A program made the position numbers and the translations under genes. Of a stretch of 64,000 nt of DNA, positions 24,234 to 34,911 are shown piece by piece; the first letter of the stretch is position 1; every line of letters starts with the position of its first letter. The DNA comes from Alitta virens (Eukaryota > Annelida > Polychaeta > Phyllodocida > Nereididae): positions 26,598,177 to 26,662,176 of the forward strand of contig OW028585.1 of the NCBI GenBank assembly GCA_932294295.1. The letters run 5' to 3'. The notes under the pieces were generated by a model. The model was not told the origin of the DNA. It searched no databases and saw nothing but the letters and a program-made list of their open reading frames with translations.

Positions 24234-24468
24234 TGCAGTCACATAAAAAATTATTCAGACGCTTTTGACTTTTCACTAATAAATAACATCGCATAACTTG
24301 TAAACTACATTGGCAAATACATTGCAATCACAGCCACTGACAGCTGTTGACATATACATGAGAATGATGCCATAGAATCCAATGCCACCTTAAGATAAAT
24401 CACTTCTACTACAGTTCAATGTATCATGAAATTTTGAAAGTGTCTGAATACTTTTTGGTATGACTGCA
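24234..24468. mobile_element. MITE M3, copy 1 (Tc1/mariner-like ends)
   Basis: Left end TGCAGTCACATAAAAAATTA TTCAG and right end CTGAATACTTTTTGGTATGA CTGCA form imperfect inverted repeats about 235 bp apart. The related element at 38631-38849 has the same TATTCAG-type ends. The family assignment is inference from end style. Confidence 0.65.
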
Positions 24469-24781
24469 AAACGATGGATGCTATGGTCCAGTTGTCAATG
24501 TACTGGAATCATTTGCCCTGATATGTGAGTTGAACCAAGCCATGGTGTGGAGAAAGAGCAGATCTCTTCTGTGTGCTCCCCAGGGAGTTGAGAAAGGCTC
24601 ATGCTTGAACAGGCTTGCAATGGATGTAATGTTCATTTAAAGCAGGTTACACCGTTTTGCGATTATTGTACAGTATAGCATTTTCCAACCTTAGCCATCT
24701 GTAGCTATAGTAGACTACCTAAAGCCATAACTATCCACTCCTATCCACTCCTATCTCTATACGTTCCCCAGACGTCTGTTA

Positions 24782-25033
24782 ATGAACCAAAGACTGTGGG
24801 CGGGAGTAAACCTTGCGCATTTTGTAGTATTCTTTGAATTTTTCTCAGGCTACGGCCCTGGTATGGCAATAGGATTTCTCAGTTCAGGTTTCATTGGTAT
24901 AGATTTGGGTAGAGCTGGATTAGTTAAACAGCTGGCGGCATTGGGTATCACAGCGGGCACTGTTGGTCTGTTACATTACAATACTAATGCAAAGCAATTT
25001 TTTGGATTATATATAATCATTGACATACACTGA
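24782..25033 (+). other. Unrecognised 83-codon open frame
   Basis: Begins MNQRLWAGVNLAHFVVFFEF, continues GPGMAIGFLSSGFIGIDLGR, and ends with TGA just before MITE M1 copy 2. It is hydrophobic and Gly-rich with two possible membrane segments. I recognise no family and see no clear splice sites. It could be a fragment of a membrane protein gene or chance. Confidence 0.25.
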
Positions 25034-25045
25034 GTGGATTGAAGG

Positions 25046-25320
25046 TATAGTTAGTTTCATTAAAAATGGCCCGTCAAATTGAAACTTGACAAAGCTGTAA
25101 TAGCTGGCCACTCAAAACCGGATCTAAAAGTACATATTTATGATATATTAGATTAATTTCTTACATTTACCAAGGTTTAAATTTATCTGGTGATAGATGT
25201 AAGCCGATTATTAGTCATAGAAGTGGACAGAAGCAGCTGGCTTTAGCATGTTTAGACCACAGCCAGGCACAGGTCGCTACAGACAGTAGGAGTCGACCGT
25301 ATTTTATGAAACTAACTGTA
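25046..25320 (+). mobile_element. MITE M1, copy 2
   Basis: 275 bp. Left end TATAGTTAGTTTCATTAAAA, right end ATGAAACTAACTGTA. The body shares GGATCTAAAAGTACATATTT and GGACAGAAGCAGCTGGCTTT with the other copies. Confidence 0.9.
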
Positions 25321-25950
25321 ATTTAATTGAACTGAACCGAAAACAAATCATATGTCCACATGTCCTCAGCTAAAATATCAACTTGACCAGCCATTGACAC
25401 GACACGCAGCCGATGATGAACCACATTGAAACAACATGGACACTCTTCTGGTAGTAGATAGACTGATATTTACGGCAATCCTCATGCTCTTCATAAATTC
25501 CAGGAAAATCTTACCACAGGTTTATAGAGCAAGGTGTCCATTGTGGAACATACAAATTGGCCAATTTTGACGTTAATAGAATGATCGCTAATTCTGCTGT
25601 GCAGGCTGTATCAGTTCTCAGGATAATCAGAGTCAACTAAGCTTGTAAATCATGCAGCCCACTGCCCCAAGGAATAATCCCTTGCTGTAGCGAGTTGCCT
25701 TGGTGCAAATTTGCTGCCCAGGAGCATTTTAACAGAGGTTCGGCAGCAATCTACTAAATTAAGGATACTTTGTCGGTCGATAAACCATTAATTCTACTAA
25801 TTAGACCAATCATTGTCTTAACATGTATGATTTTCATAAAGTATTCTTCAGGTTGGTGTTTTAGCAAGTATTGTATAGGCAGAGAACATAAAGTATTTAT
25901 CCAACCTGATATGATGTTATATGGTTGCAACTATGTCAATTAACACGTTT

Positions 25951-26225
25951 GCTTACTTACTTACTGACTTACTTTACTTACTTTACTTACTTAATTACTT
26001 ACTATACTTACTTTACTTTACTTACTTTACTTACTTACTTACTTTACTTACTTACCCCAGATAGCATTCGAAATCGGGTCAGCGTCGTTTCTACATCGTT
26101 TTGACGTCGCCAACATCGCGCTGACATCGATACGATTGGAATGCTATCTGGGACCTACTTCCTTACTCACTTACTTACTCATTTACTTACTTACTTACTT
26201 ATTTACTTATTTACTTACTTACTTA
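25951..26225 (+). repeat. (ACTT)n microsatellite interrupted by palindrome P2
   Basis: ACTT tetramers run from 25951 to 26055 and from 26153 to 26225. The P2 element sits between them. Confidence 0.92.
26056..26152. mobile_element. Palindromic element P2, copy 1
   Basis: 97 bp foldback. CCCAGATAGCATTCGAAATC pairs with GATTGGAATGCTATCTGGG with few mismatches, and ACGTCGCCAACATCGCGCTG in the middle is itself partly self-complementary. It interrupts an ACTT microsatellite. Related copies lie at 29612-29720 and 42611-42698. Confidence 0.85.
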
Positions 26226-26598
26226 AATGCACAGTACAACATTATTAAAATGGCTCGTGATTTAGGATCTACACTGAGCTGGACAAACCGATAATGACCC
26301 TAATCCAGCCATCCAGATGTATTCCCAGGAATCCAGAACCATGAAGTTCTATTAAAAGCAAATTATGGTCCAATTGCAATTTACAAATGTGTGTAATGCT
26401 ATACATTGAGAAAAACCTTATCTGAAATCGCATCTGTGTTTCGACCATTTCCACACTATGTTCAAAAACAAGTCATTATACAAAAAAAAGTGGTCGAAGC
26501 ACTGAACAGCGCGAAAGCGTTGCAACCACTTTTTACATATTCAGATTGTACCAAAAAAACATTCTCTTATAGTTGTCTTCTGCCTCTTTTTCAGAACG

Positions 26599-29500
26599 AT
26601 GAAGGTGGTCCTGTGTCTATTCGTCGTAGTTCTCGTGGTCAGCGTGAGTGGCCTTGACAGTCGTTCACCCAGAGCAAAACGCGGGTTCAGAAATGGAGCC
26701 TACGACAGATTCAGTCATGGATTCGGAAAGAGGGGCGATTTACCAATCACAGAAGATGATGGGTAATTAGATATTTATTATTCAATATCATGTACTACTT
26801 ACCTACATTGTCCACCAAAAAATTATCTCTTTTGTGTCTCTGTACATCCCTGTCTAAGTGTCCCAATAAGCTCATGAAGACTGACCTGACCGGGAATCAA
26901 ACCTGGGACTCAGGGTAGAGCTGGTCAGAGCGAGTCTTTAAATTGTCTATGTCTCGTTCTCTTCTCCTTTTCTTTTGTCTCAGTCTCAATATATCTCTGT
27001 CAGTCTTTCTACAGTTAGTTTCATTAAAAACGGCCCATCAAATTGAATCAAGACAAATGGCTGGCTACTCAAAACCAGATCTTAAAGTATATATTTATGA
27101 TGCAGTAGATTAATTTCTCCAATTTACCAAGGTTTATATTTATCTGGTGATAGATGTAAGCCAATTATTAGCTATAGAAGTGGACAGAAGCAGCTGGCTT
27201 TAGCATGTTTAGACCACAGTCAGGTACTGGTCGCTACAGACAGCTAGAGTCGCCCGTATTTTATGAAACTAACTGTAGATCTCAAATTATTTTTGTCTCC
27301 AGTTTATCCTCTGTCAAAGTCTTCGAATCTAAGTCTCTTCGCATCTCTTCAGTTTTTCACCGCCACCTCACTTCCTCTCTTCCCACGTATAGGGGTAACT
27401 CGCCTTGGTTTTATTGCCATAATAAATACCATAAAGTCTCTAAATTGTTCATAAAATTCCGTAATATATGTCCCAGCTAAGTTTCATGAGTGACCCGGAT
27501 TATTGTTGGCCACCTTTAAGTTCTAGGTCAAAGGTCAATGAATGTGATCTCTGACCTCTTGACCTATATAGAGGTCAAGACTCAAAGCCCGGATTAAGGT
27601 TACAGCTTTTGTGATAAATGAGTTATTTATAACTTACTCAACTTATGATAGGTTCTACCGTATCTGAAATGAAACTTATCTGTTTACTTTTACATATCTT
27701 TGTCCGCCTTATATCTTTTATTCCTTCTTTCGGCCTTTCATTCTTTCCCCTCTACCTTTCTTTCTAGACCTAAATCTTAAATTGAGCAACTGGGTAGCCT
27801 AGCAGTTAAGTAATTAACAATGGCCTTATCCGCTGAAGGTCCCATAGCCGGTTTATAGTCTGGCCTGGGCACGCACTCTTCATGAGGTACATCTTAGCTG
27901 GGTTGGTTGCATGAGATGTTAGACTGATGGTGCCTTGTACTCTGTGTCTATGCTGGAGCAAGTAATAGACCCACCCATGGGGTAAATGTGCAAAAAGGTG
28001 TTCACTGCAAGCGATATCATTTCATTGTTACTTCTACAGTTAGTTTCACTAAAAAACGGCCCGTCAAATTAAAACTAGACAAAGCTGTCATAGCTGGCTA
28101 CTCCAAACCGGATCTAAAAGTACATATTTATGATATATTAGATTAGTTTCTAACATTTACCAAGTTTTATGTTTATCTGGTGATAGATGTAAGCCAATTA
28201 TTAGCCATAGAAGTGGACAGAGAGGAAGCTGGCGTTAGCATGTTTAGACCACAGCCAGGCACAGGCAGCTACAGACAGCTTGAGTCGACCGTATTTTATG
28301 AAACTAACTGTGATACTTGTATAGCTGGTCATATAGGCGGACTGAGCTTCACACCGTAGTGTCATACGTGTTGTATATGCCAAGGAAAGTAAAATGTGTA
28401 CTTTGGTGTGGATTCCAAACCTGATTAATCATTAAGTCGACCTCTAGTAGCTGGTCATAGAAGGTCCAGTGCAAAAAGGCTATCCGCAGGACTTGCTGTT
28501 TTTGCTAATTTTATCTAGAGGGCAGTCAGTATAAGCTAAACAGCAATTTAAGAGTTAAGGAATTTCCCAAGAGGCGTTAATGGAGCTAATTTCTTAACCT
28601 TTGACACCTGACTAAAGTGTTGAAGGAAACTGCACACAATTATAGCACACATGAGGCCAAAGAAGAAAGTTATGGTCACAACAAAGTCATTCCAGCACTC
28701 AGAAACTTTACCTGAGATCGCATCCGAGCTTCGACCGCTTCCACGGTATTTTCGAAAATTCTCTTTTTTTGGTTTTGTTTTTTGTCTTTGTTTTGTATAA
28801 TGACATGTCAACAATTATGAAAGTGGTCGGTCCATGGAATAAAAACAATAATTAATCTAATGGTCGTTCAACCAATAAGACATGGCGATTCATCAGTACA
28901 GTAAACACCTGGTTTTAAGACCATCCCCTTATTAAGAGCATCTGACTAGTAAATGAATTAATACCACCTCACTATTAAAAATGAATAAAACAACCTCACC
29001 ATTAAAATAATTAAGACCACCTCACTAATAATTCAATTAAGACCATCTCACTGTTAAATTAATTAAAAGCACCTCACTGTTAGATTAATTAGGACCACCC
29101 TCACTATTAGATTAATTAAAAGCACCTCACTGTTAATTAAAGGGAATTGACCAATTGGTGGCTGTAAAATCCTCACGATTTCACCGATAAAGAAAATATG
29201 TTCTACGTATCAAATTGCTACAGCAATTATCCTTAAGCTTGTAATTTTTTCATTTTCCTCCTATTTTCTTACCGTTTGTTTGATGGTCAATTCTCAGTTA
29301 TGTCTGCTAAACACCAGAGGGAGCTCAGTATCAAAGCACCAGACAATCACTCCACCTAGCTGTAAAACGTTACCAAGTTACATTGAGGCCTTGATGATCA
29401 TGGAAGCTTTGACCAGCATCCAGAGGCAAATGTAATGATGAGATATTTTGAGATTTACCCATGGGTGGGATCTTTTACTCAAGCATAGACACAAGAAACA

Positions 29501-30827
29501 ACCGCCAATTTAACGTCTCGGGATGCGCTTAGCTGGGACCTTCAGGGTAGAGCTGGTCAGAGCTTTGGACATAGACCATTGAAATGAATACCTCACAAAG
29601 TCTATGCCTATCCCAGACAACTTTCCAAATCTAGCATTTCTATATTGGCTGCCGTACAACATCATATCAACATCAGCATTGTCGCGCCAATGCTGTGCGA
29701 ATTCGGAATGCTATCTTGGATGTCTTAATGCTACTGGATCTGAAGCTTTGTCAGCTTAATCAACTTATATGACCAGCTGCCAGACACAGACGTAATGATG
29801 AGATTATAAGGCTTGGAGTCCACACCATGGTACACATTTACACCATGGGTTGGAGTCTTTTACTTGCCTCAGCATAGATGCTGAGTACAATTTAATGTCT
29901 CATGCAATCGACATCCAGCTGCTGGGATGTAGCTCATGAAGAGTGCCCTTGCTGAGGGGTCAACCTGGGACCTTCGGTAGAGCTGGCCAGTGTTGAATCG
30001 GATGCCTTAAACATTAGGCCACCGAGCTGCTGAATTTAATTTTTTAACAATGTTCTCTTTCTCCTTTCAGATTAATGTCAGTGGAAGACATGTCAGAATT
30101 GATAGTCAACACTCCCAAACTTGCATACTCCTTCGTTAAGCGATACATGGACAGAAATGGTAAGATCTTATAAAAGTATATTAAAATCAGATTTTGTTCA
30201 GCAAAACTTTTGAATAGGGACCAACAAAACCAATTTTTGTTCGGCCTTTTGTCTGAATGTTGGCCTTTAGCGAAAGATAAATATATATGGTTTCTTAAGA
30301 ATATGCATGGAAATGGTAAAATCAAATACAACCAAATAAAGGCGTTTTATTTTACACAGTTTCCATTGATTTACAGGAAAATAAATTACATGAAAAATAA
30401 TCCAAAGTTACATGTTTTATAGTACACTCAGCGACATTGATTTTCACAATGCCATTGAGATTCGCCACTGGGAATAAAGTGCAACAAACACTTATTAGAT
30501 GGCCGTCGGAGTGATAGAATACTGTCAGTGATACAAACGATTAGTTTTCTAACAAATCATGAACTTGCACTGTGTATGATCATGTTTTAGGGGGGTGGTG
30601 AATATCGCTGTCGTCGGGAATTTCAATGTCGTTGAGTGTAATAAGATCTCGGTATACCACTTGGCCTACTAATGCTGGGCGCTAATCAGCTCATTCGGTA
30701 CAGCATAACAATATGGAATAACTACAAGAAATAGTGTCAATTACTAATAGCTAATATCATGTATATTATTATTTCAGGTGATGGCGTCATCAGCAAGGAT
30801 GAACTTCTTCTTGTACCAGAGCAATAG
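26599..30827 (+). CDS. Allatotropin-type neuropeptide precursor (100 aa, three coding exons)
   Basis: Coding exons 26599-26762, 30071-30159 and 30778-30827 join in frame with GT-AG introns (phases 2 and 1). The first exon opens at acceptor AG 26593-26594, so a 5' UTR exon lies upstream. Residues 1-18 (MKVVLCLFVVVLVVSVSG) form a signal peptide. RAKR (25-28) and GKR (43-45) flank GFRNGAYDRFSHGF (29-42), predicted to be released and C-terminally amidated with Gly43 as amide donor. The GF...GF-amide ends and DR-SHGF resemble annelid tetradecapeptides (Eisenia GFKDGAADRISHGF-amide, from memory); molluscan and insect forms differ more. The C-terminal part (LMSVEDMSELIVNTPKLAYS, then FVKRYMDRNGDGVISKDELL) looks like the conserved tail of lophotrochozoan allatotropin precursors and contains a canonical EF-hand loop. 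Family receptors are orexin/allatotropin-type GPCRs. The alternative name is orcokinin-independent myoactive tetradecapeptide precursor. Confidence 0.93.
26872..26935 (-). mobile_element. SINE B head fragment
   Basis: CCGGGAATCAAACCTGGGAC plus AGGGTAGAGCTGGTCAGAG is the complement of a tRNA-like B-box region of SINE B. It lies in intron 1 of the allatotropin gene. Confidence 0.55.
27010..27277 (+). mobile_element. MITE M1, copy 3
   Basis: 268 bp with intact 15 bp inverted repeats TACAGTTAGTTTCAT and ATGAAACTAACTGTA. It lies in intron 1 of the allatotropin gene. Confidence 0.92.
27784..28375 (+). mobile_element. SINE B copy split by MITE M1
   Basis: The head begins near GGGTAGCCTAGCAGTTAAGT. 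The body runs through TCTGTGTCTATGCTGGAGCA and CCATGGGGTAAATGTGCAAA to 28034. After the M1 element (28035-28312) the expected continuation resumes with TATAGCTGGTCATATAGGCG then GACTGAGCTTCAC. The SINE is therefore older than this M1 insertion. Confidence 0.75.
28035..28312 (+). mobile_element. MITE M1, copy 4, inserted in SINE B
   Basis: 278 bp from TACAGTTAGTTTCAC to ATGAAACTAACTGTG. TACTT occurs on both sides (TACTTC left, TACTTG right), which may be part of a target duplication. Confidence 0.85.
28898..29145. repeat. Tandem ACCACCTCACTATTAAATTAATTAA-type repeat array
   Basis: Starts ACAGTAAACACCTGGTTTTA AGACCATCC and continues as about six units of roughly 35 bp with the core ACCTCACTATTA. 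Similar AAGACCACCTC/CACTATTAAG motifs occur at 23318, 57200 and 60855-61030, which suggests a MITE family whose inner part amplified in tandem here. Confidence 0.7.
29419..29565 (-). mobile_element. SINE B fragment
   Basis: GCAAATGTAATGATGAGATA, CCCATGGGTGGGATCTTTTA, then GACCTTCAGGGTAGAGCTGG match SINE B on the minus strand, with an internal gap. Confidence 0.65.
29612..29720. mobile_element. Palindromic element P2, copy 2
   Basis: CCCAGACAACTTTCCAAATC at left and TTCGGAATGCTATCTTGGA at right are degraded P2 ends around a core with CAACATCAGCATTGTCGCGC. SINE B begins at once on its right. Confidence 0.65.
29721..30034 (-). mobile_element. SINE B, near full length
   Basis: Minus-strand copy with the tail end (ATGCTACTGGATCTGAAGCT), the middle (AAGGCTTGGAGTCCACACCA) and a tRNA-like head at the right ending CCACCGAGCTGCTG. 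It ends about 35 bp before the acceptor of allatotropin coding exon 2. Confidence 0.8.
30423..30640. mobile_element. MITE M2, copy 1
   Basis: 218 bp. Left TACACTCAGCGACATTGATT and right GTCGTTGAGTGTA are inverted repeats with TA at both ends. It lies in intron 2 of the allatotropin gene. Confidence 0.8.
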
Positions 30828-31083
30828 AAGACCCAATGACGTCACCCATGACGTCACGTCACTCATGACGTCATGTCATGGATCAATGGAATCGTTTCTT
30901 TTTACTGTAAAATGTGGTGAATTTATCATTTTCTGGACACTTTTGAACAAAAAAAATGAACTACTTCACTAAATGTAAAATATTGCTGCTGGACAGAAAA
31001 TTATCATACTTAACTTTTTTGTCTTGTTTTCTCAAATTATTCACTTAGATTTATCCAAGTCTGATGTTTGTGTGAATTTGTTA

Positions 31084-31089
31084 AATAAA
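31084..31089 (+). terminator. Candidate polyadenylation signal of the allatotropin precursor
   Basis: AATAAA lies 257 nt after the stop codon. It is the first such hexamer in the AT-rich 3' UTR and is followed within 25 nt by plausible cleavage sequence. Confidence 0.5.
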
Positions 31090-31389
31090 AATATTTTTCA
31101 TAAGCAACAGTGTAAATTATTCGTTTAAGCAAAAATGAGGAGCAAAAATAAAAATAAGTGTAATTGTATATATATTTTAAATTTTCTTATTCAAATATAG
31201 CGATGCATACAAGTTTTTGTTGTTTATTTATCATTAGTTGGGAGAATGAATGTTTCTGTTTTTTTTTTAACTGCGCCAGTAGGTTATAGATGGTAAATGC
31301 TCATATCACAGTTTCACGAAATGAACAGAAATATTAGTAAAAGTAGAATCTCAATTTTAGGCCCGATAATTTTGATTTTCTGTTTGCTA

Positions 31390-31646
31390 TATCTCACTAT
31401 AAACTTTGGTTGGTTCCGTTTTTGGCGTTGCAACTCTTGTCCTGCGTTTTGCGTATGCTTATTTCGACGATTCGAGAAGTCTGATTGGCTGAGAGGCCGT
31501 AAAATTAATTATTTTTTGTTGGCGATGACGGTCGACGATCATTCTTGTCTAAATACTTGTCAAATAAAACAAGATAATTTTCGGAAATAGTGTAAACCGT
31601 GACCCATCGCGACCTAAAAACCAGGTAAACTAATCATAGTGTATCT
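31390..31646. mobile_element. Transib-like MITE, copy 1, with 5 bp target duplication
   Basis: The element is 31395-31641 (247 bp), flanked by TATCT at 31390-31394 and 31642-31646. Ends are CACTATAA at left and TCATAGTG at right. Copy 2 at 34417 is the same length and about 90 percent identical by eye. CACWATG ends with 5 bp duplications are the published hallmark of Transib transposons. No transposase is present. Confidence 0.85.
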
Positions 31647-31659
31647 TCCAAGATTGTAA

Positions 31660-34030
31660 TTTCTATGACCACAGATACTGGCCATGCATGACCATTTAAT
31701 AATTTCATGGAAAGATAGAAAACTTTAATTTGATTACGCAGAAGAGGTGCTTTCACTACAAAAATTGAAGTTAAATTTATTGTTCATATTTCTGTCCATT
31801 TTGGCTGCTCTGTGACTTATAATAACAGATTCTCTTTTCAATAAGAGCAGAATATGTTTGCTAAGAGGAAATATCATGAGGTGAAATTTCCAACAGGCTC
31901 TCCTTAATTTATTTAAGATTATAGATAATCCTTAAGGGCAGAGGAGTGTTGCTTACCCGTCAATCCAGAATATTCCATCTTTATATTCAATATTGTTGAT
32001 GTTCAAAACCTAATAAGTATCTTCTGAACAAGAGCTGCTTATCTTATATTGATTGTCATTTTAGAAAATGTATATCTTATTGTTGTTTTTGTCAATAAAC
32101 CTATTTTTCATTGTCACAATGTCAAATATAGAGCTAGCTGCCCATCGTAGGTGGGGAACTGCATGTCTGATGTGAACAGTAAATCTCAACAGCCCTGACT
32201 GGTCTGACTCAGTAAACATGGCTGTTATACCCCCCCCCCCCCCTTTGGACAATTCATCATATCAAACTAATCTATTGCAATTCTCCAGAACCTTAGAAAA
32301 GCTTTGGAATGCTCACCTCGTTATTCCTCTGTGACAGCATAAAAAAAGGAAACATTCCATAATTATAAACCAACCACAGTTTATATAAAGTTCTGATTAT
32401 GCAACATACAGAATGCATAAATCTAAATTTTGTCCAAAGCCCACTTTTTCATGTACACTTTGACTTTCGCTTGCCTTCACAAGCAGATGCCACTTTTTTT
32501 CTTTTTTTTCAAAATATACAAGTTGTTTTTGTTGCAAGAATACAAATTCCTCAATATAAAACTCAATATCATCAACTATATTTAGTAGAATAAATATAAT
32601 CCTATATCCTAATGCTATAATGTAAAAGCCTTCTCTCAAACAAATTTTGTATTCAAATTGATGCAAATGAGCAATTTCAACACTTCCTGTAACCCCATGT
32701 TTGTAATGTTTGCTTGAAAAACCTGGACCTTCTCTACACTGGCTCAGGCAAAAACATGGAAATATCACCAAAAAACATGTGAACATTATTGCAAAACCAG
32801 TTACAGCTAAACTTATAATGGTGTCTGTAGGCCTACATTTTAGAAATGCATGGGAAAACAGGTCCAATTCAGTCAGGCCGTCGATTTCTCTTGATGGGGG
32901 ATGCAGGCCTACTTTACTTTGTCTATCTTACCGTTACTTTCCCTCGCTCGTACACATGGCCCCAGTTAACACGCGGACACTGGCCAAGTGGTAAATTAAT
33001 GGTGGATCATTGATGCCACACTGTGTGATATCAAGTGTAAAACTGTATAACAAAAGGGTGTGAAAAAGGGTAATTTTCATTTGTGAATTTCAGGGGGGAT
33101 GACTGCATTGATCATCACCCCGCCCCCCCCCCCCCGCTTCCCAAAAAGTGGGGGGGTATATATCCCACATTCATCCCTATATGCAGTGTCCTATGCAGGG
33201 ACTGATGGGTCGGTCTAATGCCATGTCTCAGGGTGCCTAGCATAATGGCTAAACAGCGCGTTGAGCTATGGAAATTAATTCTGGCCAAGAGTTTTGACTA
33301 AAGTGTAAACTGTGTTTTATAAACGCTTTGGGTTGGTTGGAGTTATTAAATGGACTTTCACAGAGATTCCAAAATTGATATGGTGCAACTAATACAAAGA
33401 TAAAATCAGTTTATGGTGTACCAAAATCAACCGTAAAACATCATCCATACCACGAAACACGTTTCTGGAATTCCACTGGACTATGAGAGCACTTAAGGTA
33501 TAGCCTCCAGTTACTAAGTACTTTGGTTGGTACTGGTGTGTCTAGTAGCGTTCCAGCACAGGCGTTTTCCATCATGACAGCACAAGAAAGTTAGCATACA
33601 ATAAGACCAAGGCTACGGACTTCGTCAAGAACAGCTTTTACTCCCTTGCGCAACTGCCTTCAAGGATGGGGTCAGTTTCAGTTCAAAAACCTCATGTAAC
33701 ACCTCAAAAATGGCAATATCATACACCCAAAAAATTTTCCTTCTTATGTGTCAGCTTCAAGTCAATTAATTGAAGAACCATGTGTTGCAAATCTAGGTAG
33801 CTGTGATCTGTTGTGTAAAACAGCCTCCAATTGGCCAACTGCTTAGGTCATTTCCTAATGTATTCAGCCACATTCTGATTGGCTGTTGCAAATGACATAG
33901 CTGCCTTTTGAGATGAGAAGCCAGTGAGAGCAGTCAGGAGCCTTGGTATCAGTTGCAGAAAAGTGCTGCCATCACTGAGCACTGTCATATATGTTGAGCA
34001 CTGTCATATATGTTGACAAACGCCTGTGAT
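31660..34030. other. Intergenic stretch between the two convergent genes
   Basis: Unique sequence with C runs at 32230-32242 and 33123-33135. Short frames have no recognisable domain. No RNA gene seen. Confidence 0.5.
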
Positions 34031-34035
34031 CCCAG

Positions 34036-34251
34036 CTAGTAAAATAATGGTGTGTGTGTGTGATTAGGGTTTTACGTCCTGTATTTCTGCACCTGATGGG
34101 CTAATTAGGACAGGCAGAGACCATGGCAATGAGACAAAGGATGAAACAGCCATCCAACTTAGGCTCGACCAGGAATCGAACCCGGGACCCAGTGGTCGGA
34201 AGCCCAGAGTGCTACCTCTGAGCTAGGCCCCCCGCACCCTAGTAAAGTAAT
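34036..34251 (-). mobile_element. SINE A, copy 2 with 13 bp target duplication
   Basis: The element at 34049-34238 is flanked by CTAGTAAAATAAT and CTAGTAAAGTAAT (one mismatch). The tRNA-like head with A and B boxes lies at the right, the (CA)n tail at the left, in minus orientation. Confidence 0.9.
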
Positions 34252-34411
34252 TAATAACACAATGAACATAAGATGCCAGCTGTATTTGAACCCAGGGCAT
34301 TCAAAGGAGTTGGCCAGGACCTCAGCCACTTGACCATCCAACTGTAGAAGATTTCTGAAGCAATAATTATGAAGAATTCAGATTTGAATGTTGCACAAAG
34401 TCAGAACATGA

Positions 34412-34668
34412 CATCACACTATGAATTTTGGCTGGTTCCGTTTTTGGCGTTGCAACTCCTGTCCGACGTTTTGTGTATGCTTATTTCAATGCTTCCAGAT
34501 GTCTGATTGGCTGAGAGGCCATAAAATTAAATATTTTTTGTTGGCGATGACAGTCGACGATCATTCTTGTCTATATAATTGTCAAATAAAAAAAGATAAT
34601 TTTCAGAAATAGTGTAAACCGTGACCCATCGCGACCTAAAAACCAGGTAAACTAATCATAGTGCATCA
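34412..34668. mobile_element. Transib-like MITE, copy 2, with 5 bp target duplication
   Basis: The element is 34417-34663 (247 bp), flanked by CATCA at 34412-34416 and 34664-34668. Ends are intact: CACTATGA and TCATAGTG. Longer ends share GTTTTT-containing blocks 20-30 bp inside each terminus. Confidence 0.87.
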
Positions 34669-34677
34669 CTTCGGATC

Positions 34678-34911
34678 TTGTCTGCTAATCCTATGTTAAA
34701 TCCCTATTCTGCTGCTGACGTATCCAAGTTTGATGAGAAACTTGGCAAACAATCCACAGAGTATGAAAGAATTAAAACAAATCCCAAAGGAATAACTATA
34801 AACAATCAGAGAACAACTACAGCTGTATATACAATAAAACAACCTAACAATGCAAATGATTTGTCGAACGCTGTTTTTGCCATGTTCAGTTCTTCACATC
34901 AGAAAAGTTGA
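34678..34911 (+). other. Unrecognised open frame downstream of Transib-like MITE
   Basis: Frame reads SANPMLNPYSAADVSKFDEK and LGKQSTEYERIKTNPKGITI and ends at TGA 34909-34911. Composition is protein-like and not repeat-like, but there is no in-frame ATG before residue 6, no clear acceptor and no family I know. It could be a remnant exon or a retrocopy piece. Confidence 0.25.

Noticed and set aside
31297..31590. 97-codon frame and its 63-codon relative at 34421, looking like a duplicated gene
   Set aside because: Both lie within the two 247 bp Transib-like MITE copies, so their similarity is element homology.
31395..31641. V(D)J-type nonamer next to the CACTATG ends
   Set aside because: GTTTTT-containing blocks exist 20-30 bp inside both ends, but spacing differs and the orientation is opposite to a true nonamer, so I claim only the heptamer-like end.
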